Shown: positions 7,595 to 14,751, numbered from the stretch's first letter. The stretch is 17,663 nucleotides of DNA from JBBSBR01 sp038251135 (GCA_038251135.1 JBBSBR010000017.1:1-17663); one strand, 5' to 3'. The notes: a model not told the origin generated them from the sequence alone. Translations and numbers: made by a program.

Positions 7595-8421
7595 TAGAAT
7601 ATTCTGATCTGGTCGAGGGGGAGAAGCCGCAGTACGGCGTCGCCGATAATGTAGGTCGACTTGAGTTGGCCCCATTCGCGTGAGTCGAATGAACCCCCGG
7701 GGCTGCGGTTATCGCCGAGTACGAAGACGAATCCGTCTTCGATCGTCTCGTCGGTATCGATGAGCGTCGTCGTACCGGCCGGCTCGTAGTTTTTGTCCGG
7801 GTTGAAACCGTTGGGATTGGCGGCGTTAAAGACGGTCACGGTGCCGTTCTTGATGACAACGCGATCGCCAGGCAAACCCACGACCCGCTTGACGAAGACC
7901 TTGGTCGGGTCGTTGGGGTAGTGGAAGACGATGATCTGGCCGCGGGCGGGAATGTAGGCTTTGTTGTGCCCGAGCATCCGCTCAACCAACGCTTCGGTAT
8001 AGCCGACCTTGGAGATTATGAGGTAGTCGGTATCGTGGAGGGTGTTGATCATACTGCTGCCCAATACGTGGTAAGCCTGAAAGACAAAGTTATGCAGAAT
8101 CAGAACGATCACAATCGGGAAGATCACCCAGCTGAAAAGGCCGCCCATAAAACTTTTGAAGGCGTTGCCCACCGTCACCAGCGTGTTCTCGGATTCTTCC
8201 GCTGCGACGGAAGGGGAGGATGCCGTTTCCAGAGTCTGAGCCTGAGCGATTGGCGGCGGGGTGGGTGCGGGCGGCGCTATCGGGGCAGGCGGGGCGACCG
8301 GCGCCGGTTCGGCAGCTGAGGGCACGGGGGGATTAGGCGTAACCGGTGGCGTCGGAGGTGTAATATCGGCCATCGGCGTCGATGGTTGGACGGGATCAGG
8401 AGTTTTGTTTTCGTTATCCAT
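7594..8421 (-). CDS. lepB: Signal peptidase I with proline-rich cytoplasmic tail
   Basis: A 275-residue type I leader peptidase that removes signal peptides from exported proteins. Residues 1-60 are a Pro/Ala-rich, probably disordered cytoplasmic tail. One membrane helix follows at about 94-113 (LFSWVIFPIVIVLILHNFVF). Catalytic motifs: box B GSSMINTL with Ser123; box D VFVKRVVGLPGDRV with Lys178 as general base; box E LGDNRSPGGSFDSREWG (235-251). The fold is the single-anchor Gram-positive form. It would process the signal peptides of the surface proteins in this window. The start is an ATG 11 bases after a -10 box. The gene is divergent from the LCP gene and converges on parB. Confidence 0.95.
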   Translation of the reverse strand: MDNENKTPDPVQPSTPMADITPPTPPVTPNPPVPSAAEPAPVAPPAPIAPPAPTPPPIAQAQTLETASSPSVAAEESENTLVTVGNAFKSFMGGLFSWVIFPIVIVLILHNFVFQAYHVLGSSMINTLHDTDYLIISKVGYTEALVERMLGHNKAYIPARGQIIVFHYPNDPTKVFVKRVVGLPGDRVVIKNGTVTVFNAANPNGFNPDKNYEPAGTTTLIDTDETIEDGFVFVLGDNRSPGGSFDSREWGQLKSTYIIGDAVLRLLPLDQIRIF

Positions 8422-8432
8422 AGGTGCTTATC

Positions 8433-8462
8433 AGTATACCCGACCGCCGCCGAATCATACAA
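8433..8462 (-). promoter_or_regulatory. lepB promoter
   Basis: On the minus strand -10 TATACT occupies 8438-8433 and a poor -35 TTGTAT 8462-8457 (18-bp spacer). The expected start near 8426 gives a leader of only about five bases, without a Shine-Dalgarno sequence. Confidence 0.5.
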
Positions 8463-8473
8463 GCCGATCGCCA

Positions 8474-8503
8474 TTTACGCGCCGCCATCTATACCGCTAT
8501 AAT
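8474..8503 (+). promoter_or_regulatory. LCP gene promoter, apparently leaderless
   Basis: A consensus -10 TATAAT (8498-8503) lies 18 bp after TTTACG (8474-8479). The ATG at 8512 begins eight bases after the -10, so the transcript should start within a base or two of the start codon. Confidence 0.6.
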
Positions 8504-8511
8504 GAGGCGTA

Positions 8512-10002
8512 ATGAAAAATTATTCAGAAGCCAATCGTCGTCCGCTCGACGGACCGATTAGGCGCGTTCCGATGGCTCCAATAGCTCCCGCGCCCCCGTC
8601 CTTGGCGCAAACTTCTTCAGCTACAGCTGACGATAAAGTCTTTGTGTATAACAAAAAACGGCATCGCCGACCCTCTTGGAAAATACTGGCTCTCATCCCC
8701 GTCGTTCTGATCCTGGCGTTGGTCGGTTGGTTCGGGTTTAAGACGTTTCTGGCAACCAGCCGCATAATCGCGAAGTCCAACGGTACGGGCGCGCCGGCGC
8801 TGGCCGGCAAGGTCAGCTTGACGCAGCTCAAGGGCGAAGGCGACGGCCGGATCAACATTTTGGTACTGGGAATCGGCGGAGCGGGGCACGACGGCCCGAA
8901 TCTGTCCGATACCATAATGGTCTGGAGTATCGACCCCAAGACCAAGGACGTGGCAGTGCTCTCGATCCCGAGAGATCTGTACGTCAAAATTCCGGGGTAC
9001 GGCTATGGCAAGATCAACGCCGCCAATTCATTCGGCGGACCCATGCTCGCGGAGAAGGTCGTATCGGGCATTATTGGCGTCCCGATCCACTACTACGCCG
9101 TGATCGACTTTTCCGGCTTCAAACAGGCGGTGAACGCCGTGGGCGGGGTCGACATTAACGTCGCCAAGACGCTGAGCGACCCTCTTTACCCGTGCGACTC
9201 CGAGAACGGAAAATATTGTCCGATCTACTTCAAGCCCGGCCTTCAGCACATGGACGGTACATTGGCACTGCGTTACGCCCGTTCCCGCGAGACGACGAGC
9301 GATTTTGACCGGGCAGCCCGCCAGCAGCAGGTCGTAGTGGCTCTGCGGGCCAAGGCGCTGGCCATTTCGACGCTGACCAACCCCATCAAGATCACAGAGC
9401 TCATAGATGCCATCGGCGGCCACGTGAAGACCGACATGCAGCTCAATGAGATACAGAAGTTCGCGTTAATCGCCAAAGATATCGACCCCACCAAGATCAC
9501 TCAAAAAGTCCTCGACACGGGTAAGCCCGACTCAATCCTGATCGACGGTTCCGGTATGATCGCCGGCGCGGGATCGATTGAACTGCCGAAAGCCGGGAAC
9601 TTCAACTATTCGGAAATCCAAGACTACGTCAAAAATATCTTTGTCGACCACTACATCGTCGACGAGAACGCCCGCATCGAGGTGCAGAACGGGTCGGGAA
9701 TCGCCGGACTCGCCTCGACGATTACCAAGAGCCTGCTGGCCGCCCATTACAATGTGGGCGATCCGGTAAATGCGGCCTCGCATTTTACCGATACTATCAT
9801 CTATGACTACAGCGGGGGAAAATACCCGTATACTATAAACTACCTGCAGCGCCGTTTTGGCGTGAAGGCCATCCAAGCTGCGGCGCCGTCACCGTCGACA
9901 AGTCCTTCGTCGAGCTCGGCCGCAGCCGCCGTGCAACCCGCAATCAGAATTATCATTGGTGCAAATTATGCCAAAATTACCCCCAGTCCGACTCCAAATT
10001 AG
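8512..10002 (+). CDS. LytR-CpsA-Psr (LCP) family envelope glycopolymer transferase
   Basis: A 496-residue membrane-anchored enzyme. LCP proteins transfer undecaprenyl-linked glycopolymers such as teichoic-acid-like or capsular chains onto peptidoglycan. Layout: Pro-rich cytoplasmic tail (1-50); membrane helix (about 57-80); LCP domain (about 112-285) with LSDTIMVWSIDP (131-142, Asp133), SIPRDLYV (151-158, Arg154/Asp155), ALRYARSRE (252-260) and DFDRAARQQQ (264-273) carrying the conserved arginines. A LytR_C domain follows at about 386-450 (ARIEVQNGSGIAGLAS). A Ser/Pro/Ala linker (457-475) precedes a last strand, IRIIIGANYAKITPSP. C228 and C236 may form a loop disulphide. The 3' end overlaps the next gene by 35 bp in another frame. 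TAG stop. Confidence 0.92.
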   Translation: MKNYSEANRRPLDGPIRRVPMAPIAPAPPSLAQTSSATADDKVFVYNKKRHRRPSWKILALIPVVLILALVGWFGFKTFLATSRIIAKSNGTGAPALAGKVSLTQLKGEGDGRINILVLGIGGAGHDGPNLSDTIMVWSIDPKTKDVAVLSIPRDLYVKIPGYGYGKINAANSFGGPMLAEKVVSGIIGVPIHYYAVIDFSGFKQAVNAVGGVDINVAKTLSDPLYPCDSENGKYCPIYFKPGLQHMDGTLALRYARSRETTSDFDRAARQQQVVVALRAKALAISTLTNPIKITELIDAIGGHVKTDMQLNEIQKFALIAKDIDPTKITQKVLDTGKPDSILIDGSGMIAGAGSIELPKAGNFNYSEIQDYVKNIFVDHYIVDENARIEVQNGSGIAGLASTITKSLLAAHYNVGDPVNAASHFTDTIIYDYSGGKYPYTINYLQRRFGVKAIQAAAPSPSTSPSSSSAAAAVQPAIRIIIGANYAKITPSPTPN

Positions 10003-10735
10003 GCCGTTGCTCGCGCGTCTGCCCGAGCTGATGATGAATATCGGGCTGGCTGTGGCGGTTGGTTTCTTGAGCTGGCACCGGGCTTGGATAGCTGCGGTCA
10101 TATTGGTACTCGTCGTCGAACTCTGGCCGGTTCGTTCACGGCTGGATCTCGACAGTATTCTGGAGCGCATTCCGCTGATCGCCATGGGTTCGAGCGTCGC
10201 AATCATTATATCGATTGCGCCCAAAGCCCTGACGCAACTGGCCGTGATGGCCTTCTATGTGGCTTGGCGATACTGGATGGAACGGCAGCCGGAGCGCCGT
10301 CACGACCTGGCGAATACCGTGGTTATTATGACGGCGGCCTTCCAGGCTATCTTCCTGGCCTCCGCTATCTGGCATCTGCCGCACCTGCTGGTGCTGATCC
10401 TGACTTGGGGCGCGATCTACGGTTTGTCGTACCAGGCGTTGCGCGTGCGCGGTGAAGTCTCGGCCCAGCTTATGGCGGCCGTTTGGGCGCTGATCGGAGC
10501 CGAAGCAGCCTGGCTGTTTCTGACCTGGCAGGTGAGCTATATTTTGCCCAACAGCTATCTGGTGGTACCTCAGGCGGTACTGGTGCTGTCGGCGCTGGGC
10601 TACTGCTTCGGCGGAATTTTGATGTCGCAACGCCGGGGCGAATTAAGTCGTTCCCGCTTGGCCGAATATCTCATCATCGGGTCGATTCTGATCGCTATCG
10701 TGATCGCCGGGACGCCTTGGCGAGGAACGATATAG
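9968..10735 (+). CDS. Polytopic membrane protein of unknown function
   Basis: A protein of 255 residues, almost all hydrophobic, with roughly seven membrane helices: NIGLAVAVGFLSW, AWIAAVILVLVVEL, IPLIAMGSSVAIIISIA, a long NTVVIMTAAFQAIFLAS, LVLILTWGAIYGL, a helix with MAAVWALIGAEAAWLFL, YLVVPQAVLVLSALGYCFGGIL and YLIIGSILIAIVIAG. Short basic loops such as RYWMERQPERRHD suggest orientation but no catalytic motif is visible. I do not recognise the family. ATG 9968 (MPKLPPVRL) is preferred over the upstream TTG at 9956. It overlaps the end of the LCP gene by 35 bp, so it is translated from the same mRNA and may act with the LCP enzyme in envelope assembly (inference). Confidence 0.8.
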   Translation: MPKLPPVRLQIRPLLARLPELMMNIGLAVAVGFLSWHRAWIAAVILVLVVELWPVRSRLDLDSILERIPLIAMGSSVAIIISIAPKALTQLAVMAFYVAWRYWMERQPERRHDLANTVVIMTAAFQAIFLASAIWHLPHLLVLILTWGAIYGLSYQALRVRGEVSAQLMAAVWALIGAEAAWLFLTWQVSYILPNSYLVVPQAVLVLSALGYCFGGILMSQRRGELSRSRLAEYLIIGSILIAIVIAGTPWRGTI

Positions 10736-10746
10736 GGTAATATCGT
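10727..10746. other. 7-bp hairpin over the stop codon of the membrane-protein gene
   Basis: ACGATAT (10727-10733) and ATATCGT (10740-10746) form a perfect 7-bp stem with a 6-nt loop; the TAG stop starts at its inner edge. No T-tract follows in either direction, so it is not a clear terminator. Confidence 0.35.
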
Positions 10747-10755
10747 ACTTGGCAG

Positions 10756-10777
10756 GCGTTTTCTCAGCGTTTTCTCA
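10756..10777 (+). promoter_or_regulatory. Two tandem 11-bp repeats upstream of htrA, likely activator site
   Basis: GCGTTTTCTCA occurs twice in perfect tandem (10756-10766, 10767-10777). The second copy lies where the -35 box of the htrA promoter should be, and that promoter has no usable -35. Direct repeats 11 bp apart are the usual operator form for OmpR/PhoB-family response regulators. The identity of the regulator is unknown. Confidence 0.5.
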
Positions 10778-10786
10778 AACTCGGGG

Positions 10787-10795
10787 TGATACAAT
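10787..10795 (+). promoter_or_regulatory. htrA extended -10 promoter
   Basis: TGATACAAT (TG 10787-10788, -10 TACAAT 10790-10795) gives a start near 10802 and a leader of about 20 nt. A clear ribosome-binding site, AGGGAG at 10813-10818, lies before the ATG at 10823, unlike most genes in this window. Confidence 0.6.
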
Positions 10796-10822
10796 TATGA
10801 TGTTTATTTATAAGGGAGTCCC

Positions 10823-12091
10823 ATGCCTGAACAGACTAAGTCAGCCGACAAAATGCCCGACGAAAGCCAGGATCTGGGAGCCGAACCGATGGTAGAGTCG
10901 GTTGCCGAGCCCAAGGCTGAGGCGGCTGCCGAACGGCCCCATACGCCAAAAGCCGATACGCCGGCCAAACCCAGAAGGTCAGCGGTCTCGCCCAGCCAAA
11001 AACTGGTGTTGTTTAGTCTCCTGGCCGGTTTGATCGGCGGCGCAATCGGTTCGTACGGCTTTATCAAATATTTTGCCAGCGCAATACCGGCCGACCGCAA
11101 GCAGGTGGTAATTCAGGAAAATTCAGCGGTGGTCGACGTCGCCAAGGAGGTCTCGCCGAGCGTTGTTTCGATTACCGCCAATTCGCTGACCCGCGGCTAC
11201 TTCGGCAACCTGCAGCAACAGCAGGGCGCAGGGACGGGGATTATTATCTCGTCCGACGGTCTGATCCTGACCAACAAACACGTCGTACCGGACGGGACCA
11301 CGACCGTCTCGGTGGTATTGGCCAACGGCAAGCAGTATACGGGCGCGAAGGTTATATCGCGGGATCCCCTAAACGACATCGCTTTCATTAAGGTCGACGC
11401 TTCGGGACTGCCGGTTGCCAAATTGGGCAATTCGGGCAATGTGGTGGTGGGTCAGCGGGTCGTGGCGATCGGCAACGCGCTGGGTCAATTTCAGAACAGC
11501 GTGACGGAGGGCATCATTTCGGGAATCGGCCGTCCGGTTACGGCCGGCGAGGCGGGCTCGTCGTCGGAAGACTTGCAGAATCTGCTACAGACCGACGCGG
11601 CCATAAATCCGGGTAATTCCGGCGGTCCGCTGGTGAACCTCGAGGGCGAGGTCATCGGCATGAATACGGCGGTTGCGGGTCAGGGTTCGCAAAACATCGG
11701 CTTTGCTATTCCGATCAATGAAATTACGCCGCTCATCGCCGGAGTGAAGTCTTCGGGCAAGATTATCCGTCCCTACATCGGCGTTCGGTATGTGCTCCTG
11801 ACGCCGGAAATCGCCTCATCAAACAACCTCACGACGACGAACGGCGCTTGGCTCATCGGCGACGCTACGACGCCGTCGATCATTGCCGGCGGTCCTGCCG
11901 ATAAGGCTGGCCTCAAAGACGGCGATATCATAACCAAGATCGACGGTCAGACGGTCGATGCCAACCATAGCCCGCAGTCGTTGATTGCGGCCAAAAAAGT
12001 CGGTGATACCGTGACCCTGACGGTGGTGCGCGACGGTAAGACGATCACGGTCAAAGTCGTATTGCAGGCCGCACCCGCCACGACTCAATAG
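10823..12091 (+). CDS. htrA: HtrA/DegP-type membrane-anchored serine protease
   Basis: A 422-residue S1C protease for quality control of exported proteins. Layout: acidic, Ala/Pro-rich cytoplasmic tail (1-58); membrane helix (about 60-82); trypsin-like domain (about 105-305); one PDZ domain (about 318-415). The catalytic triad is visible: His153 in LTNKHVV, Asp185 in NDIAFIKV, Ser266 in GNSGGPL. The region before it has QTDAAINPG, and the PDZ starts at YIGVRY with GGPADKAGLKDGDIITKIDG (a 20-residue stretch). One PDZ domain and a membrane anchor are the Gram-positive HtrA arrangement. It follows envelope genes and has its own promoter, probably stress regulated given the tandem repeats at 10756-10777. 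The TAG stop is followed by a hairpin shared with the convergent XRE gene. Confidence 0.95.
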   Translation: MPEQTKSADKMPDESQDLGAEPMVESVAEPKAEAAAERPHTPKADTPAKPRRSAVSPSQKLVLFSLLAGLIGGAIGSYGFIKYFASAIPADRKQVVIQENSAVVDVAKEVSPSVVSITANSLTRGYFGNLQQQQGAGTGIIISSDGLILTNKHVVPDGTTTVSVVLANGKQYTGAKVISRDPLNDIAFIKVDASGLPVAKLGNSGNVVVGQRVVAIGNALGQFQNSVTEGIISGIGRPVTAGEAGSSSEDLQNLLQTDAAINPGNSGGPLVNLEGEVIGMNTAVAGQGSQNIGFAIPINEITPLIAGVKSSGKIIRPYIGVRYVLLTPEIASSNNLTTTNGAWLIGDATTPSIIAGGPADKAGLKDGDIITKIDGQTVDANHSPQSLIAAKKVGDTVTLTVVRDGKTITVKVVLQAAPATTQ

Positions 12092-12136
12092 GTTTGCGGC
12101 TAACAACTTGCGGAGACAGCCTACAAGCCTGTCGCT

Positions 12137-12168
12137 AACAAACCCTGTTTTGATAAACGGGGGTTGTT
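12137..12168. terminator. Hairpin between convergent htrA and XRE genes
   Basis: A long imperfect stem has GTTT (12147-12150) pairing with AAAC (12055-type arm at 12155-12158), then CCC with GGG and AACAAA with TTGTTT through single-base bulges. The outer arm in the htrA direction ends in TTGTTTG, a weak T-tract. It can serve both genes. Confidence 0.5.
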
Positions 12169-12174
12169 TGCTTA

Positions 12175-12408
12175 CTATTGTTTGATGCCAAGACGCAACG
12201 TAGCTGAACGATCGAGGGCGGCAGCTAGGCGCTCGATGGTCTGCAGCGTGGGGTTGGAGGCACCGGCCTCGATGCGCGCGATGGCCGCCTGAGTGGTGCC
12301 GACAATGTCGGCGAGTTCGGTTTGGGATAACTTTAGCGCTCGGCGACGGATCGCAACTTGATTGCCGAATTGACGGGCGAGACTATCAGTTTGCAGCGGG
12401 GTGGGCAT
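12175..12408 (-). CDS. Small XRE-family helix-turn-helix regulator
   Basis: A 77-residue protein that is essentially one HTH_3 domain. Residues 12-70 contain RRRALKLSQTELADIVGT, AAIARIEAGASNPTLQTIERLAAAL; the two DNA-contacting helices lie around 28-34 and 39-47. The short C-terminal strand TLRLGIKQ resembles antitoxin-type HTH proteins of the HigA/HipB kind (inference), but no toxin gene adjoins it on either side. ATG 12408 is chosen because GGAA lies six bases upstream and the domain starts soon after. An ATG at 12420 and a GTG at 12435, the latter exactly where a leaderless transcript from the -10 at 12446-12441 would start, remain possible. Likely autoregulated through the repeat in its promoter. 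Confidence 0.85.
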   Translation of the reverse strand: MPTPLQTDSLARQFGNQVAIRRRALKLSQTELADIVGTTQAAIARIEAGASNPTLQTIERLAAALDRSATLRLGIKQ

Positions 12409-12436
12409 GTTATATTCCATATTTATGCAAGTCACT

Positions 12437-12456
12437 CGAAATTATACATTATATGA
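12437..12456 (-). promoter_or_regulatory. XRE gene promoter and left copy of a 20-bp inverted repeat
   Basis: Read on the minus strand this is TCATATAATGTATAATTTCG, with two overlapping-range -10 boxes TATAAT (12453-12448 and 12446-12441). An exact reverse copy is at 12617-12636 on the plus strand. The proximal -10 would start transcription near 12434, at the GTG at 12435. Confidence 0.55.
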
Positions 12457-12843
12457 CATATTTTTGGAACGCAGTTCGGTCGTTTTTCGCTGAATCCGGC
12501 GTAACTTTATATACCTGCGAATGGCGCTAACCAAGCGGGATAACAATCATAATTCGTCCAAATTTGCCTGCGTTACGCCGAAGCTGCAGAGGCCACAGGC
12601 ACCCGTGAGGCGTATATCATATAATGTATAATTTCGTGAAGTTACTTTTGGCTACGCCCGGACCTGTAGACACGATGTACTCGGCGTCTTATAAGTGTAG
12701 AATAACTTATAAATTGGCTTAAAATGGTTTGAGTACCGAACCGGACGCAGTGACAAATAGTCTCACATTATAAGAAATATACTGCGAACGGCCGAAATTA
12801 GGCGGACGCACCAGACTACGCTGCGTAGCGTTATGAATATCCT
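12457..12843. other. Gene-poor region between the XRE gene and prmC
   Basis: No convincing coding region. It holds an inverted repeat CGGCGTAAC (12497-12505) / GTTACGCCG (12572-12580), which can close a 66-nt loop containing a smaller stem (CCTGC with GCGGG). It also holds the plus-strand copy of the 20-bp repeat, a minus-strand TATAAT at 12772-12767, and CTTATAA strings at 12688-12694 and 12706-12712. Near prmC there is a palindrome ACGCTGCGTAGCGT (about 12815-12828). There is no tRNA, tmRNA, RNase P or SRP RNA signature that I recognise. Possible roles are an unrecognised small RNA or a regulatory region. Confidence 0.5.
12617..12636 (+). repeat. Right copy of the 20-bp inverted repeat, rightward promoter-like
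   Basis: TCATATAATGTATAATTTCG is identical to the minus-strand copy at 12437-12456. It has -10 boxes at 12620-12625 and 12627-12632. A related AGTKACTT follows both copies after a three-base offset. It would transcribe rightward, where only a 28-codon GTG-start frame (12636-12722) exists. Confidence 0.6.
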
Positions 12844-13668
12844 CTATAAGGAAGATTTTTCAGTCAAACGAAACCCAAGAATAAAGTAGCCTTGTTCGAC
12901 GGGCTTGAGACCGTACTTTGCCGCTTCGGCAATAAGGGCTTCATGTTGCCACGGGTCGCACTCGGTAAAGAGGTAACCGCCGGGCGTCAGATGATCGGGG
13001 ACGCCGGCTAGAAACCTTCGGTAGAGATCGAGCCCGTCAGGCCCGCCAAAGAGCGCCACGTCCGGCTCGTGTTTGACTTCTTCCATAAGTTCAGCGCGCG
13101 CTTCATCGCGCAGATAGGGAAGGTTGGTGACGATGGTCTCGAATACTCCCGGAACCGACTCCCAGAGATTAGATTCTATGAGTATGAGATTTGATCCGTG
13201 AGTCTTGTCGTTGGTTTGAGCAACCTCGAGCGCAGCGCTTGAGACTTCGGTGGCAGTGATAGCCAAGTCCTTGCGGTGATTGGCTATGGCAATGGCAATG
13301 GCGCCGGAACCGGTACCGATATCGATGAGTCTTGAGTCTGGAGCCGCGTATTTAATGGCCCAGTCGACCATTTGCTCGGTCTCGACGCGCGGCGTGAGAA
13401 CATCCGGCGTAATGGCAAAGTCGATACCGTAAAACTCGCGCGAACCGGTAATGTGTACCAACGGTTCGCGGTTGGCACGGCGGGTGAGCAGATTATGGAA
13501 TTGCTCGAGCTGCGGCGTGTCCAGCTCGGCGTCGTCGTGGGCCAACAGCCAGGCGCGATCCCGCCCAAAAATGTAGGAGACGATGAGTTCGGTATCGAGG
13601 CGGGCGCTGGTAATTTGGCTGGCTTCAAGCGCGGCGGTACCGTGCCGTATAGTGTCGCGGATGGTCAC
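12844..13668 (-). CDS. prmC: Release-factor glutamine methyltransferase PrmC (HemK)
   Basis: A 274-residue SAM-dependent enzyme that methylates the Gln of the GGQ motif of release factors. N-terminal helical substrate-binding domain (1-75) with RREPLVHITG-like RANREPLVHITGSREFYG (64-81). The Rossmann methyltransferase core has PRVETE (93-98), DIGTGSGAIAI (116-126), acidic ATEVSSAALEVA and TNLPYLRDEAR (181-191). The catalytic motif is NLPY rather than the common NPPY. FFxEC-type YLFTECDPW is near the C-terminus. The GTG start overlaps the prfA stop as GTGA, so translation is coupled to that of its substrate RF1. TAG stop. No clear terminator follows. Confidence 0.92.
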   Translation of the reverse strand: MTIRDTIRHGTAALEASQITSARLDTELIVSYIFGRDRAWLLAHDDAELDTPQLEQFHNLLTRRANREPLVHITGSREFYGIDFAITPDVLTPRVETEQMVDWAIKYAAPDSRLIDIGTGSGAIAIAIANHRKDLAITATEVSSAALEVAQTNDKTHGSNLILIESNLWESVPGVFETIVTNLPYLRDEARAELMEEVKHEPDVALFGGPDGLDLYRRFLAGVPDHLTPGGYLFTECDPWQHEALIAEAAKYGLKPVEQGYFILGFRLTEKSSL

Positions 13669-14723
13669 GCGCCTGCCTGTTCGAGCTTGAGGCGCAGGTC
13701 GGCGGCGCGCAAGGCCTCGATGAGGCCTTCGATGTCGCCGAGCATAAAGTTCGGTAAGCTGTGGCGGGTGAAGCCGATGCGATGGTCGGTCACGCGGTCT
13801 TGGGGAAAGTTATAGGTACGAATTTTCTCGCTGCGGTCGCCTGTTCCGATCTGGCTCAGCCGGGCCTCGCGGTTTTCGCGCTGCTCCTCCTCCTGTTTGA
13901 GGGCGAGCAGGCGGGAGCGCAGGACGCCCATGGCTTTGAGCTTATTTTTGAGTTGGCTCTTCTCATCCTGGCAGGTTACGACCAGACCGGTCGGAATGTG
14001 GGTGATGCGGACGGCCGAGTCGGTCGTGTTGACCGATTGTCCGCCGTGTCCGCCCGAGCGGTAGACATCGATACGCAAATCGTTCTCGTGAATTTCCAGA
14101 TCGTGCTCTTCGGCTTCCGGCAGTACCGCCACGGTAACCGTCGAGGTGTGGATACGGCCGCCAGATTCGGTCTCAGGCACGCGCTGTACGCGGTGAACGC
14201 CGGATTCAAATTTGAGCGACCCGTAGGCATCAGGACCGATGACCTCGAAGATGATCTCCTTGTATCCGCCGATATCGCTGGGGCTATCGCTGACGAGCTC
14301 CAGGCGCCAGTGGTGGGTTTCGGCGTAGCGGGCGTACATCCGGTAGAGTTCGCCGGCAAACAGGGAGGCCTCGTCGCCGCCGGCGCCGGCGCGAATTTCA
14401 ACGATCGCATTCTTTGAGTCGTTGGGGTCCTTGGGAACCAGAGCGACACGAAGTTCTTCGGTAATGGCAAAGAGCGCTGCCTCCAGCGACGCGATTTCCT
14501 CGCGGGCCATCTCGCCGAGTTCGGGATCGTCGAGGGCTTCGCGGCTGGAGCTGAGGCCGTCTTGAATTGATTGGCGACGGTCGTAGAGATCGATGAGCGG
14601 GGTAAGTTCAGACTGCCGTTTGGCTAATTTGACCATTTCGGGCGAACCGAATAACGTCGAATCGGTCATGCGTTCGGCGGTTTCGGCGTATTCGGCTCTA
14701 ATTTTGGCTTCGGTCTGGTCCAT
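13665..14723 (-). CDS. prfA: Peptide chain release factor 1
   Basis: A 352-residue class I release factor reading UAA and UAG. The PxT-type recognition tripeptide PET lies in VQRVPETESGGRIHTS (183-185), which marks RF1 and not RF2. The catalytic GGQ is in YRSGGHGGQSVNTTDSAVRITH (227-229). IEIRAGAGGDEAS-like VEIRAGAGGDEASLFAGEL (108-126) is the conserved domain 2 start. RTYNFPQDRVTDHRIG (302-317) is the typical C-terminal block. Full length. ATG at 14723 preceded by AAGGA seven bases upstream, a leadered start. The stop is TGA, the only TGA among the completed genes of the window, and overlaps the prmC GTG. Confidence 0.97.
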   Translation of the reverse strand: MDQTEAKIRAEYAETAERMTDSTLFGSPEMVKLAKRQSELTPLIDLYDRRQSIQDGLSSSREALDDPELGEMAREEIASLEAALFAITEELRVALVPKDPNDSKNAIVEIRAGAGGDEASLFAGELYRMYARYAETHHWRLELVSDSPSDIGGYKEIIFEVIGPDAYGSLKFESGVHRVQRVPETESGGRIHTSTVTVAVLPEAEEHDLEIHENDLRIDVYRSGGHGGQSVNTTDSAVRITHIPTGLVVTCQDEKSQLKNKLKAMGVLRSRLLALKQEEEQRENREARLSQIGTGDRSEKIRTYNFPQDRVTDHRIGFTRHSLPNFMLGDIEGLIEALRAADLRLKLEQAGA

Positions 14724-14743
14724 TGTGGATTCCTTATGGTTCT

Positions 14744-14749
14744 ATGATA
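14744..14749 (-). promoter_or_regulatory. prfA-prmC promoter -10
   Basis: TATCAT (14749-14744 read on the minus strand, 5 of 6 matches) lies directly after the rpmE terminator. The start would be near 14737, leaving a short leader with AAGGA before the prfA ATG. The -35 is not convincing. Confidence 0.4.
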
Positions 14750-14751
14750 GC

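Noticed and set aside
2701..8420. TTATCCATA strings resembling DnaA boxes (near 2710 and 8415)
   Set aside because: Single imperfect matches inside coding sequence; no cluster or AT-rich unwinding region, so no origin can be claimed.
13761..14417. 218-aa plus-strand frame
   Set aside because: It lies wholly within the well-supported prfA gene and has no motif.
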